Below the pieces are notes generated by a model, which was not told the origin of the DNA, ran no database searches, and saw nothing but the letters and a program-made list of their open reading frames with translations. 64,000 nucleotides of DNA. Source: JAAYBF01 sp963715445 (GTDB lineage: Bacteria > Actinomycetota > Thermoleophilia > Solirubrobacterales > Thermoleophilaceae). The first letter of the stretch is position 1, and each line of letters starts with the position of its first letter. The stretch lies in NCBI GenBank assembly GCA_963715445.1, contig OY970240.1, forward strand, positions 2,170,001 through 2,234,000, read 5' to 3'. The position numbers were made by a program, and so were the translations under genes. This document shows positions 46,162-54,973 of the stretch, piece after piece.

Positions 46162-46638
46162 CTAGGCGCCGCAGACGGGCCACTGGCCCGGACCGGAGCG
46201 CTCGTAGAGGATCGCCGCGCGGAGATCCTGCTCGGCCTCTGAGGCGGCTGCCGGATCGCCGCTGCCGCCCACGCCCTGCCAGGTGGCCACCGAGAACTGA
46301 TACTTGCCGCGGTAGAGGCCGCCGCCTCCGATGGCGCGAGGGTCGCCGCCCGACTCGCAGGCCGCGATCGCCTGGAGGTGGGGAGGTACGGGAGCGGGCT
46401 TCGGCTTGGGCTCGGGACGGGCACGGCGCAGCGCGATGCGCATCTTGCGCCGGGCCTCGCGCGCGTCGAACTGGTCGGCGAGCGGGCCGGAGGCGATCAG
46501 GCTGCCGGCGATCAGGCTGCCGGCCTCGATCGGGGGCGTGCCACCGCCTGATGGCTTCTCCTCTCGGGGGTTGGCGCTCGAGACGGTTGCCGCCAGCGGC
46601 ACCAGGGAGAGCATTGGAATGAGGGCGAGCTTTCGCAT
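46162..46638 (-). CDS. Secreted Rpf-like transglycosylase-domain protein
   Basis: 158 residues. Signal peptide (LALIPMLSLVPLAATVSSA), a linker containing a 15-base tandem duplication that encodes GSLIAGSLIA (46494-46523), a Lys/Pro stretch (PEPKPKPAPVPPH) and a C-terminal resuscitation-promoting-factor-type lysozyme domain: AIAACESGGDPRAIGGGG, GKYQFSVATWQGVGG and SGPGQWPVC. The catalytic Glu is in CESGG and the two Cys probably form the Rpf disulfide. It cleaves peptidoglycan outside the cell and may promote growth after dormancy, as in Micrococcus and Mycobacterium. Confidence 0.9.
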   Translation of the reverse strand: MRKLALIPMLSLVPLAATVSSANPREEKPSGGGTPPIEAGSLIAGSLIASGPLADQFDAREARRKMRIALRRARPEPKPKPAPVPPHLQAIAACESGGDPRAIGGGGLYRGKYQFSVATWQGVGGSGDPAAASEAEQDLRAAILYERSGPGQWPVCGA

Positions 46639-46905
46639 GGGCGAGGGGAGGACCTCCGGGGCGTCGAGGGCATCTGCCGGCGGAGCCGGCGCACTCCGCG
46701 CGGTTGTCGGCGAAAGCGCCTGCGCGGGGTGGAATAAGGAACCGGTGAGGCGCTATCTGGCGCCCGTGCTTGCCCGGCTCTGGGACCCCAGGGTAGGTGC
46801 GGGAGGCTCCGAAACCGTGACGAGCATCACACTCGGGCGGGGCGTCGCGCGCGGCATCTGCGCGGCTGCGAACGGCACTTGCGGTCTGTGGCGGCGCTCT
46901 CGCGC

Positions 46906-46911
46906 TAGGTT
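46906..46911 (+). promoter_or_regulatory. Putative -10 element of thrS (TAGGTT)
   Basis: TAGGTT ends 13 bases before the thrS ATG, leaving a leader of about 6 bases. The 285-base gap 46639-46923 shows no gene, T-box or tRNA-like operator; only this element was recognised in it. Confidence 0.42.
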
Positions 46912-46923
46912 CCAGGCGTTGCC

Positions 46924-48843
46924 ATGACGATCCACCTGCCCGACGACACGACGCTCGATCTGCCCGAGGGCGCCAGCGGCATGGACGCAGCCCGCGCGAT
47001 CGGCGAGGGCCTGGCGCGCGCCGCGCTCGGCATCCGGGTGGATGGCGAGCTGCGCGACCTCGGTGCGCCGCTCGAGGATGGCGCGCGGATCGAGATCGTC
47101 ACCTCCAAGAGCGGCGACGACGCGCTCTGGCTGATTCGCCACGACGCCGCCCACGTCCTGGCAACCGCGGTCACAGAGCTCTACCCGGGCGTAAAGGTCT
47201 CGATCGGCCCTCCGATCGAGGACGGCTTCTACTACGACTTCGACTTCCCGGAGGGCGTCAACCTCTCGGATGCGGACTTCGAGCGCATCGAGCAGAAGAT
47301 GCGCGAGCACATCAAGGCCGACGAGGCGTTCGAGCGCTCGGAGCTGCCCGTCGCCGAGGCGATCGAGCGCTTCCGCTCCGAAGGGCAGGACTACAAGGTC
47401 GAGCTGATCGAGGACCTGGTGAAGAACGAGGGCGTCGAGAGCGTCTCGCTCTACCGCAACGGCCCGTTCACCGATCTCTGCCGCGGACCGCACGCGCCGG
47501 GGACCAAGCGGATCAAGGCGTTCAAGCTGACCAGCATCGCCGGGGCCTACTGGCGGGGTGACGCCGAGCGCCAGATGCTGACCCGCATCTACGGGACCGC
47601 ATTCCTCTCCAAGGAGGATCTCGCGGCTCACATGGAGCGCCTCGAGGAGGCGCGCAAGCGCGATCACCGCAAGCTCGGCAAGGAGCTCGACCTGTTCATG
47701 TTCAGCGAGCTGTCGCCGGGCTCGCCGTTCTGGCAGCCCAACGGCGCTCAGATCTGGACGCAGCTGACCGACCTCTGGCGCACCGAGAACGCCAAGCGCG
47801 GCTACCGCGAGGTGCGCACGCCGATCCTCTACGACGTCGAGCTCTGGAAGCAGTCCGGGCACTGGGACGTCTACCGCGAGAACATGTACTTCACACAGGT
47901 CGAGGACAAGCCCATGGGCCTGAAGCCCATGAACTGCCCGGCCCACATCCAGATCTACAAGGCCGATCGGCATTCCTACCGCGACCTGCCGATCCGCTAC
48001 TCGGAGGCCGGCCTCGTCCACCGCCACGAGCCGAGCGGCACCCTGCACGGGCTTCTGCGCGTCCGCCACATCACCCAGGACGATGCCCACATCTTCTGCG
48101 CCGAGGATCAGGTCAAGGAGGAGGTCCAGCGCTGCCTGGACTTCGGCTTCTTCATCTACGACATCTTCGGCTTCGAGCCGCGCCTCGAGCTCTCGACGCG
48201 TCCCGACAAGCGCGTCGGCAGCGACGAGATGTGGGATCGCGCTGAGGCAGCGCTCGAGGCGGCGTTGACGGAGAAGGGGCTCGACTTCGAGGTCAACGCG
48301 GGCGACGGCGCCTTCTACGGCCCGAAGATCGATCTCCACATGACCGACTCGATCGGTCGCTCCTGGCAGCTCGGCACCGTCCAGCTGGACTACTCGATGC
48401 CCGAGCGCTTCGACCTCACCTACACGGGGGCGGACAACGCCGATCACCGCCCGGTGATGATCCACCGAGCCCTGATGGGCAGCTTCGAGCGCTTCATCGG
48501 GATCCTGATCGAGCACTACGCAGGCGAGTTCCCGCTCTGGCTGGCGCCGGTTCAAGCGCTGGTGCTGCCGATCGCCGATCGCCACCAGGAGTACGCGGGG
48601 CGCATGGCGCAGGAGCTGCGCGACGCCGGGCTGCGCGTCGAGGTGGACGAGCGGACCGAGTCGATCGGCAAGAAGATCCGCGAGGGCGAGCTGCGCAAGG
48701 CTCCCTACATGCTCGTCGTGGGGGACCAGGAGGCCGAAGGCGACACGGTGGCGATCCGACGCCACGGCGAGGGAGACCTCGGCAGCGCGACGATCGCCGA
48801 GTTCGCCGAGCGAGCGCGGGTGGAGATCGAAACGCGCCGGTGA
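46924..48843 (+). CDS. thrS: Threonyl-tRNA synthetase
   Basis: Class II synthetase charging tRNA-Thr. 639 residues, normal length. TGS domain at the N-terminus (MTIHLPDDTTLDLPEG), editing domain with HDAAHVLATAVTELYPG (His-x-x-x-His), then the catalytic core: motif 2 RHEPSGTLHGLLRVRHITQD with the zinc-site Cys in KPMNCPAHIQIYK, motif 3 HRALMGSFERFIGIL, and a C-terminal anticodon-binding domain (about 540-639). It is followed by infC after 127 bases, an order also seen in enterobacteria. Confidence 0.97.
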   Translation: MTIHLPDDTTLDLPEGASGMDAARAIGEGLARAALGIRVDGELRDLGAPLEDGARIEIVTSKSGDDALWLIRHDAAHVLATAVTELYPGVKVSIGPPIEDGFYYDFDFPEGVNLSDADFERIEQKMREHIKADEAFERSELPVAEAIERFRSEGQDYKVELIEDLVKNEGVESVSLYRNGPFTDLCRGPHAPGTKRIKAFKLTSIAGAYWRGDAERQMLTRIYGTAFLSKEDLAAHMERLEEARKRDHRKLGKELDLFMFSELSPGSPFWQPNGAQIWTQLTDLWRTENAKRGYREVRTPILYDVELWKQSGHWDVYRENMYFTQVEDKPMGLKPMNCPAHIQIYKADRHSYRDLPIRYSEAGLVHRHEPSGTLHGLLRVRHITQDDAHIFCAEDQVKEEVQRCLDFGFFIYDIFGFEPRLELSTRPDKRVGSDEMWDRAEAALEAALTEKGLDFEVNAGDGAFYGPKIDLHMTDSIGRSWQLGTVQLDYSMPERFDLTYTGADNADHRPVMIHRALMGSFERFIGILIEHYAGEFPLWLAPVQALVLPIADRHQEYAGRMAQELRDAGLRVEVDERTESIGKKIREGELRKAPYMLVVGDQEAEGDTVAIRRHGEGDLGSATIAEFAERARVEIETRR

Positions 48844-48856
48844 TGGACGGCGCCGC

Positions 48857-48862
48857 TATACT
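48857..48862 (+). promoter_or_regulatory. Putative -10 element upstream of infC (TATACT)
   Basis: TATACT is one base from consensus, inside the gap after thrS. A transcript from about 48869 would have a leader of about 100 bases before the infC GTG, unlike most genes here, and would begin 8 bases before a small Arg-rich reading frame. Confidence 0.5.
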
Positions 48863-48876
48863 CGCCACCTACTTGA

Positions 48877-48948
48877 ATGACGGGCACCCACATCAGGCGC
48901 ATCTCTCGACGCGCCCGTGCTCGCACCCGACACGCCTCCTGCCTTTGA
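48877..48948 (+). CDS. Possible Arg-rich leader peptide upstream of infC
   Basis: A 23-codon frame, ATG 48877 to TGA 48946-48948, encoding MTGTHIRRISRRARARTRHA followed by SCL. Eight of 23 residues are Arg. It starts 8 bases after the predicted transcription start and ends 22 bases before infC. It could be a translated leader that controls the infC-rpmI-rplT operon, or a chance frame; there is no other evidence for expression. Confidence 0.3.
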   Translation: MTGTHIRRISRRARARTRHASCL

Positions 48949-48970
48949 CGTCTAGCAACATCTCCGCCTA

Positions 48971-50014
48971 GTGCCGGTTCCGCGCAGGTTCGATCGGCGT
49001 CCGCCCGACCGGGACGACACTCGCATCAACGAGCGCATCCGCGTTCGCGAGGTTCGTCTGGTGGGAGACGACGGAAATCAGATCGGCGTTACGCCGATCG
49101 ACGAGGCGCTCGCTTACGCACGTGAACGCGATCTGGACCTGGTGGAGGTCGCCGCCGACGCGCGCCCGCCGGTCTGCCGCGTGCTCGACTACTCGAAGTA
49201 CAAGTACGAGCAGGAGCAGAAGGCCAAGGCCGCGCGCAAGCACCAGAAGCAGGTCAACGTGCGCGAGATCAAGCTTCGGCCGAAGATCGCGAACAACGAC
49301 TACGAGACCAAGAAGAACCACGTCGTCCGCTTCCTGAACGGGGAGGACCGCGTGAAGGTCACGATCATGTTCCGTGGTCGTGAGCAGAGCCACCCCGAGC
49401 GCGGCGTAGCCCTGCTGCAGCGCCTGGCGGAGGACGTCGCGGAGATCGGCACGGTCGAGCAGCGTCCGATCCAGGACGGCCGCAACATGACGATGGTTCT
49501 GGCGCCGGTGCCGAAGAAGGCGTCGGAGCCCGAGGCCCCCGCATCCGAGGATTCCGCGGCCAAGCCCGAGGCGGCTGACGGGGAGGTGGCCGCGGCGAAG
49601 GTCGAGAAGCCGAAGGTCGCGCCTGTGGCCGGAGCAGCCACGCCAGAGGCGCCGCCCGAGGCCGCAGCGCCTGAGGCCAAGTCCGAGGCGCCGCCTGCCG
49701 AGGAAGCCGCGCCTGAGGTTGAGGCCGCTGCTCCCGAGGCCGAAGCGGCGGCGCCTGAGAAGGCTGCCGAGGAAGCTGCGCCCGAGGCCGAGGCTGCGCC
49801 CGCCGAGGAAGCCGCGCCCGAGAAGCCTGCAGAGAAGGCCGCACCTGCTGCGAAGCCCAAGGCCAAGCCTGCCGCAAAGCCGAAGGCGGCCGCCGCGAAG
49901 CCGAAGGCAAAGCCCAAGGCGAAGGCCGCCGCTCCGAAGGCGAAGGCGCTCGACGGCGAGGCCGAGAAGCCCGCGGCCGAGCCCGCTCCGTCTGACAGCC
50001 CCGCTGCGAGCTGA
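48971..50014 (+). CDS. infC: Translation initiation factor IF-3 with a long Ala/Glu/Pro/Lys tail
   Basis: Controls initiator tRNA and start-codon selection on the 30S subunit. The normal IF-3 occupies about residues 1-180: N domain INERIRVREVRLVGDDGNQI, basic linker YEQEQKAKAARKHQKQ and C domain HVVRFLNGEDRVKVTIMFRG. About 165 further residues are low complexity: first acidic Ala/Glu/Pro, later a basic KPKAKPAAKPKAAAAKPKAK section, then an acidic end. Total 347 residues, about twice the usual 180. GTG start with weak ribosome binding site. rpmI and rplT follow, the standard order. Confidence 0.95.
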   Translation: MPVPRRFDRRPPDRDDTRINERIRVREVRLVGDDGNQIGVTPIDEALAYARERDLDLVEVAADARPPVCRVLDYSKYKYEQEQKAKAARKHQKQVNVREIKLRPKIANNDYETKKNHVVRFLNGEDRVKVTIMFRGREQSHPERGVALLQRLAEDVAEIGTVEQRPIQDGRNMTMVLAPVPKKASEPEAPASEDSAAKPEAADGEVAAAKVEKPKVAPVAGAATPEAPPEAAAPEAKSEAPPAEEAAPEVEAAAPEAEAAAPEKAAEEAAPEAEAAPAEEAAPEKPAEKAAPAAKPKAKPAAKPKAAAAKPKAKPKAKAAAPKAKALDGEAEKPAAEPAPSDSPAAS

Positions 50015-50052
50015 CCGCCGCCCGCTGCCGTCTGCTTGAATCCCACTTCGCC

Positions 50053-50247
50053 ATGCCCAAGATGAAGACCCATTCCGGCGCCAAGAAGCGCTTTCGCAAG
50101 ACCGGTACCGGCAAGCTGAAGGCTCGCCACGGCATGACGAGCCACATCCTCGAGAAGAAGAGCGCCAAGCGCAAGCGCAAGCTCGGACGGCCCGTTCAGG
50201 TCGCGAAAGCGGATGAGCAGCGGGTCAAGGGGATGTTGAACGGATGA
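50053..50247 (+). CDS. rpmI: 50S ribosomal protein L35
   Basis: 64 residues, highly basic, beginning MPKMKTHSGAKKRFRKTGTG and ending RVKGMLNG, a standard L35. Overlaps the rplT start by 4 bases (ATGA), so both are translated together at equal stoichiometry. Confidence 0.97.
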   Translation: MPKMKTHSGAKKRFRKTGTGKLKARHGMTSHILEKKSAKRKRKLGRPVQVAKADEQRVKGMLNG

Positions 50248-50603
50248 GCCGCGTAAAGCGCTCAGTCCACGCGCGCAAGAAGCGCCGTAAGGCACTCGAT
50301 CGGACCAAGGGCTACCGCGGTCAGGCGCACTCCAGCTACAAGCGGGCCAAGGAGGCCCTGCTCAAGGCTGACAGCTACGCATACCGCGATCGGCGCAACC
50401 GCAAGCGCGATTTCCGGCGGCTCTGGATCACCCGCATCAACGCTGCCGCCAGGCGCGAGGGCATGACCTACGGCACCTTCATGCACGGCCTGAAGCTCGC
50501 CGGCGTGGAGCTCGACCGCAAGGTCCTGGCCGACATCGCCGTGCGCGACCCCGAGACTTTCCGACGTTTTGCCGAGACCGCCCGGGAGGCGGCTGCTGCC
50601 TGA
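50244..50603 (+). CDS. rplT: 50S ribosomal protein L20
   Basis: 119 residues, basic, with typical SRVKRSVHARKKRRKALDR, GYRGQAHSSYKRAKEALLK and INAAARREGMTYGTFMHGL. It binds 23S rRNA early in assembly and in several bacteria represses its own operon by binding the infC leader mRNA. A strong terminator follows. Confidence 0.97.
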   Translation: MSRVKRSVHARKKRRKALDRTKGYRGQAHSSYKRAKEALLKADSYAYRDRRNRKRDFRRLWITRINAAARREGMTYGTFMHGLKLAGVELDRKVLADIAVRDPETFRRFAETAREAAAA

Positions 50604-50633
50604 GCAAGGGGCAATGGCCGATCGAAGCTTCCC

Positions 50634-50663
50634 GGGGCGCCCTTAGTGGCGCCCCTTTTTGTT
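50634..50663 (+). terminator. Intrinsic terminator after rplT
   Basis: GGGGCGCC (50634-50641) and GGCGCCCC (50648-50655) form a perfect 8-bp stem with a 6-base loop, followed by TTTTTGTT. This is the clearest intrinsic terminator in the window and closes the infC-rpmI-rplT operon. Confidence 0.92.
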
Positions 50664-50686
50664 CCCCCACGACCAGGTTCCATCGC

Positions 50687-51388
50687 ATGATCACCTCCAG
50701 AGACAACCCACAGCTCAAGCAGATCCACAAGCTCCAGCGCAAGAAGGAGCGGGATTCCACCGGGCTGTTCGCCGCGGAGGGCGAGGACCTGGTGGAGGCC
50801 GCCGAGGCCGCCGGCTGGACACCGGAGATCCTGCTGCGCTCGGGCGAGGACGTGGAGCCCGACCTGCTCGACCGGGTCAGCGCGCTTGGCTCGGGCGCAC
50901 GGGTGATCGGCGTCTACCGTCAGCGGTGGTCCGAGCCGCGGGGGGATATCTGCGTGTACCTGCACGGGGTCGGCGACCCAGGCAACGTCGGCACGATCCT
51001 GCGCGCCGCTCACGCCCTCTGCGACGGACCGGTCGTGCTCGGGCCGGGCTGCGCGGACCCGTTCGGCCCGAAGGCAGTGCGGGCCAGCATGGGATCGCTG
51101 TTCGCGCGGCCTCCCGCGCGGGCCGAGCTGGCCTCGATCGCGGCTGCGAAGCTCGCTCTCGACGGCGGAGCGCAAGACGACCTGCGGACGGTAGCGGCCG
51201 GCTTGGAGGGCCCGCTCGTGCTCTGCGTGGGCGGTGAGCGGGAGGGCCTGCCGCCGGAGCTGATCGCGGCCGCTGACGCCGCTGCGCGGATCCCGTCCCG
51301 GCCCGACGGCCCCGATTCGCTGAACGTGGCGATGGCGGCGACCGTCGGCCTGTACGAGCTCGGCAATAGGATGGCCGGCCATGGCTGA
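50687..51388 (+). CDS. SpoU-family (TrmH-type) RNA 2'-O-methyltransferase
   Basis: 233 residues. N-terminal substrate-binding domain (RDNPQLKQIHKLQRKKERDS, L30e-like) and a SPOUT trefoil-knot catalytic domain with the three SpoU motifs: GVGDPGNVGTILRAAHA, LCVGGEREGLP and SLNVAMAATVGLYEL. It methylates a ribose in rRNA or tRNA; the target is not identifiable. The order rplT-spoU-pheS is common in Actinomycetota and Firmicutes. It overlaps the pheS start by 8 bases. Confidence 0.93.
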   Translation: MITSRDNPQLKQIHKLQRKKERDSTGLFAAEGEDLVEAAEAAGWTPEILLRSGEDVEPDLLDRVSALGSGARVIGVYRQRWSEPRGDICVYLHGVGDPGNVGTILRAAHALCDGPVVLGPGCADPFGPKAVRASMGSLFARPPARAELASIAAAKLALDGGAQDDLRTVAAGLEGPLVLCVGGEREGLPPELIAAADAAARIPSRPDGPDSLNVAMAATVGLYELGNRMAGHG

Positions 51389-52445
51389 CGCCCCGGCCCG
51401 GCTGAAGGAGATTCGCGGCGAGGCCGAGGAGGCGATCGCCGCGGCCGGCTCCGCCGCGGAGCTCGAGGAGCTGCGCATCCGGTACCTCGGTCGGAAGGCC
51501 GAGCTGACGCAGATGCTGCGCTCGATCAAGGAGCTCCCGCCGGAGCAGCGCGGGCCCGTGGGCAAGGGCGGCAACGAGGTCAAGCAGGCGCTCGAGGCGC
51601 TGCTCGACGAGCACACCACCTCGTTCGAGACGGCCGAGCTCGACGAGCGGCTGCGCTCCGACTCGATCGACGTGACGCTGCCGGGCGATCCGCCGCGGCA
51701 GACGGGCCACCTGCACCTGATAACCGAGACGCGGCGGGAGATCGAGGACGTGTTCCTCGGCCTCGGCTTCTCGATCGCAGAGGGCCCCGAGGTGGAGTTC
51801 GACTACTACAACTTCACCGCGCTCAACCACCCGCCAGGGCATCCGGCGCGGATGCTCCAGGACACCTTCTACTTCTCCGAGGACGTGCTGCTGCGCACGC
51901 ACACCTCGCCGATGCAGATCCGGGCGATGGAGGTCCAGGAGCCGCCGATCTACGTGATCGTGCCGGGCAAGGTCTACCGGCGCGACCACGACGCGACGCA
52001 CACGCCGATGTTCCACCAGATCGAGGGCCTCGCGATCGACGAGGACATCACTCTCTCCGACCTCCGGGGCGTGCTGCTCGAGTTCGTGCGGGCGATCTTC
52101 GGCGCCGAGCGCGAGATCCGGCTGCGGCCGCACTACTTCCCGTTCACCGAGCCGAGCGTCGAGGTCGACGTGTCCTGCTTCAACTGCCAGGGCAAGGGCT
52201 ACGTGCGGGACGGATCGCGCTGCAACCTCTGCAAGGGATCGGGCTGGATCGAGATCCTCGGCTCCGGCATGGTCGATCCCAACGTGCTCGGCTTCGTGGA
52301 GCACAACGGCTACGACCCCGAGAAGGTCCAGGGCTTCGCCTTCGGCATGGGGATCGAGCGGATCGCGATGCTGCGGCACGGAGTGCCCGACCTGCGGCTG
52401 TTCTTCGACAACGACGCCCGGTTCCTGGAGCAGTTCGGCTCATGA
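51381..52445 (+). CDS. pheS: Phenylalanyl-tRNA synthetase alpha subunit
   Basis: Catalytic subunit of the alpha2-beta2 PheRS. 354 residues. An N-terminal coiled coil (about 1-85) contacts tRNA; the class II core shows HPARMLQDTFYF, LRTHTSPMQIRAM, GKVYRRDHDATHTPMFHQIE and motif 3 FGMGIERIAML. A Cys-rich insertion SCFNCQGKGYVRDGSRCNLC probably holds zinc, as in many Gram-positive PheS. Coupled to pheT by ATGA. Confidence 0.97.
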   Translation: MADAPARLKEIRGEAEEAIAAAGSAAELEELRIRYLGRKAELTQMLRSIKELPPEQRGPVGKGGNEVKQALEALLDEHTTSFETAELDERLRSDSIDVTLPGDPPRQTGHLHLITETRREIEDVFLGLGFSIAEGPEVEFDYYNFTALNHPPGHPARMLQDTFYFSEDVLLRTHTSPMQIRAMEVQEPPIYVIVPGKVYRRDHDATHTPMFHQIEGLAIDEDITLSDLRGVLLEFVRAIFGAEREIRLRPHYFPFTEPSVEVDVSCFNCQGKGYVRDGSRCNLCKGSGWIEILGSGMVDPNVLGFVEHNGYDPEKVQGFAFGMGIERIAMLRHGVPDLRLFFDNDARFLEQFGS

Positions 52446-54973
52446 GGATCCCTCTCACATGGCTGCGCGCCTACTGCGACCCGGGCCTCTCGGCTGGGGA
52501 GATCGCCGAGCGGCTCGATCTGACGGGCACCGAGCGCGAGCGGCTCGAGCAGGTCGGCGTCGGCGGCGCGGACGGGTTCATCGTCGGCAAGGTCCTCTCG
52601 GCGGAGCAGCACCCCGACGCTGATCGGCTGCGGGTCTGCCAGGTGGACGACGGCTCGGGAGAGCCGCGCACGATCGTCTGCGGGGCGCCGAACGTCGCCG
52701 CGGGCCAGACGGTGCCGGTGGCGCTGCCCGGCGCGGTGATGCCGGACGGCACGAAGCTCGGCGAGGCGAAGCTGAGGGGTATCAAGTCCAGCGGGATGAT
52801 CCTGTCCGAGGACGAGCTCGGGATCAGCGACGATCACGACGGCATCTTGGTGCTGGACGACGGTCTCGCCGCGGGGACGCCGCTGATCGAGCACCTGCCG
52901 ATCGTCGACGAGGTTCTCGAGCTGGAGATCACGCCCAACCGGCCGGACTGCCTGGCCGTCTACGGGATCGCGCGGGAGGTGCACGCCGCCACCGGCGCGT
53001 CGTTGGCCTCCGACCCGACCGCCGAGGACGCGCAGCCGAGCGGCACGGACGCCGTGGAGGACCACGCCGCGGTGGAGATCGCCGACCCGGAGGTCTGCCT
53101 GCGCTTCACGGCGCGGGTGTTCGAAGGCGTGAAGGTGGGCCCCTCGCCCTCGTGGCTCAAGCAGCGGCTCGCGGCCGCGGGGCAGCGCCCGATCTCGAAC
53201 GTCGTGGACATCACCAACTACGTGATGCTGCTCACCGGCCAGCCGATGCACGCCTTCGACCTCGACGAGGTGCGCGGCGCGCGGATCGTCGTGCGGCGCG
53301 CCGGGGACGGCGAGACGATGACGACGCTCGACGACGTGGAGCGGCGGTTCGACTCGTCGATGGCGCTCGTCTGCGACGCCGAGGGCCCCTCGGGGATCGC
53401 CGGGATCATGGGCGGCCAGATATCGGAGGTCTCGGGCGCCACCACGCGGGTGCTGATGGAGGCCGCCACCTGGGTCGGCCCGAACATCCTCAAGACCTCC
53501 AAGGAGCTCGGCCTGCGTTCCGAGGCCTCGACCCGCTTCGAGAAGCAGCTCCATCCCGAGCAGGCGCTGGCCGCTCAGCGGCTGGCGGCGAGGCTGATGG
53601 TGGAGCTCTGCGGGGCGCGGCTCGTGCCCGGGACGATCGACGAGTACCCCCGGCCGATGGAGCCGAGGGTCGTGAGGCTGCGGCTCGAGCGGCTCGAGCG
53701 GCTGCTCGGCGAGCGGATACCCGACGCCGACGTGGAGCGGATCCTCGCGAGCCTCGGCTTCGAGATCGCGCGGGACGGCTCGCAGCTCGCGGTGACCGTT
53801 CCGCCCTGGCGCGACGCCGACGTTCAGCGCGAGGCCGACCTCGTGGAGGAGATCGCGCGGGTCTACGGCCTCGACAAGCTGCCCACGACGCTGCCCTCCC
53901 GGGAGCAGGCGGTGGGCCGGCTCACCCACAGCCAGCGGCTGCGGCGACGGCTGGAGGACGCGCTGCGCGACCGGGGCCTCGACGAGGTCGTGGCATGGAG
54001 CTTCACTGCGCCCGAGGCGCTCGATCGGCTGCGGCTCGCCGACGCGCCGGTGCTGAGGCTCTCGAACCCCCTGAGCGAAGACAACTCGGTGATGCGGCCG
54101 CTGCTGCTTCCCGGCCTGCTCGACGCCGCGCGCCACAACGCCGCCCACGGCAAGGCCGGTGTCGCCCTGTTCGAATCGGCCCACGTGTACCGGCCCGGCG
54201 GCTCCCTCGACGCACCCGCCGGCAGCCCGGAGGGCGCGACCCCTGCGGCCGAGCGCCATCACCTGGCCGGGCTGCTCACGCAGTCCGCCCCCGCGACTTG
54301 GCGCAGCCCCGAGGGCAAGGCCGACTTCTACGCAGCTAAGGGCCTCGTCGAGGCCCTCGCCGCAGTCTCCGGCCTCCAGCTCGTGTTCGAGCCCGCGGCA
54401 CAGCCGTTCCTCCACCCGGGCCGCGCCGCTCGAGTGCTGGTGGCCGCGGGTCCTGTCGACGGTGGGCGATCTTCCGTGCTCGACACTGCGCGCGCAAGCT
54501 CGCCCACCGCGCCACCCGCGGACGCAGAGACGACGGCGGACGACAACGTAATCGAGGTCGGTTGGGTGGGGGAGATCCACCCGCTGGTGGCACGCGAATG
54601 GGACGTCGAGAGCGCGGTTGCGTTCGAGCTGGATGCTGAGGCGCTCGCGGAGCTCACCGAGGGCGCTGTGGCCACCTACGCCGACGTGACTAGCTTCCCG
54701 GCCGTGCTCCAGGACATCGCCGTGGTCGTGCCGATGGAGGTGAGTGCCGCGACCGTGGAGGAGGCGGTGCGCGCCGGCGGCAGCGACCTGCTCGTGGCGA
54801 CCGGAGTGTTCGACGTCTACGAGGGCGAGCAGGTGGGGGAGGGCAACCGCTCGCTCGCGCTGCGGCTCGAGTTCCGCGCGCCCGACCGGACCCTGACCGA
54901 GGACGAGGTGGTTGCGCGCCGCGCGGCAATCGAATCGGCCCTGACTGACATTGGAGGACGGATTCGTGGCTGA
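52442..54973 (+). CDS. pheT: Phenylalanyl-tRNA synthetase beta subunit
   Basis: 843 residues, slightly longer than usual. N-terminal tRNA-binding OB domain (FIVGKVLSAEQHPDADRLRV), B3/B4 editing region (NVVDITNYVMLLTGQPMHAF), B5 domain (RLERLERLLGERIPD), catalytic-like core and a C-terminal ferredoxin-like anticodon-binding domain (TSFPAVLQDIAVVVPMEV to the end). A Ser/Pro/Ala stretch near residues 675-700 is a probable disordered insertion. The stop overlaps the argC start by 8 bases. Confidence 0.97.
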   Translation: MRIPLTWLRAYCDPGLSAGEIAERLDLTGTERERLEQVGVGGADGFIVGKVLSAEQHPDADRLRVCQVDDGSGEPRTIVCGAPNVAAGQTVPVALPGAVMPDGTKLGEAKLRGIKSSGMILSEDELGISDDHDGILVLDDGLAAGTPLIEHLPIVDEVLELEITPNRPDCLAVYGIAREVHAATGASLASDPTAEDAQPSGTDAVEDHAAVEIADPEVCLRFTARVFEGVKVGPSPSWLKQRLAAAGQRPISNVVDITNYVMLLTGQPMHAFDLDEVRGARIVVRRAGDGETMTTLDDVERRFDSSMALVCDAEGPSGIAGIMGGQISEVSGATTRVLMEAATWVGPNILKTSKELGLRSEASTRFEKQLHPEQALAAQRLAARLMVELCGARLVPGTIDEYPRPMEPRVVRLRLERLERLLGERIPDADVERILASLGFEIARDGSQLAVTVPPWRDADVQREADLVEEIARVYGLDKLPTTLPSREQAVGRLTHSQRLRRRLEDALRDRGLDEVVAWSFTAPEALDRLRLADAPVLRLSNPLSEDNSVMRPLLLPGLLDAARHNAAHGKAGVALFESAHVYRPGGSLDAPAGSPEGATPAAERHHLAGLLTQSAPATWRSPEGKADFYAAKGLVEALAAVSGLQLVFEPAAQPFLHPGRAARVLVAAGPVDGGRSSVLDTARASSPTAPPADAETTADDNVIEVGWVGEIHPLVAREWDVESAVAFELDAEALAELTEGAVATYADVTSFPAVLQDIAVVVPMEVSAATVEEAVRAGGSDLLVATGVFDVYEGEQVGEGNRSLALRLEFRAPDRTLTEDEVVARRAAIESALTDIGGRIRG

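Noticed and set aside
46494..46523. 15-base tandem repeat as the start of a CRISPR array
   Set aside because: Only two adjacent units with no spacers; they lie in frame inside the linker of the Rpf-like gene.
46331..46927. 198-codon plus-strand frame spanning the Rpf-like gene and the thrS leader
   Set aside because: It covers the signal peptide and catalytic domain of a well-supported minus-strand gene and has no similarity of its own.
52171..52254. Cys-rich insertion in PheS as a novel zinc finger
   Set aside because: Similar paired Cys motifs occur in many Gram-positive PheS proteins, so it is ordinary.
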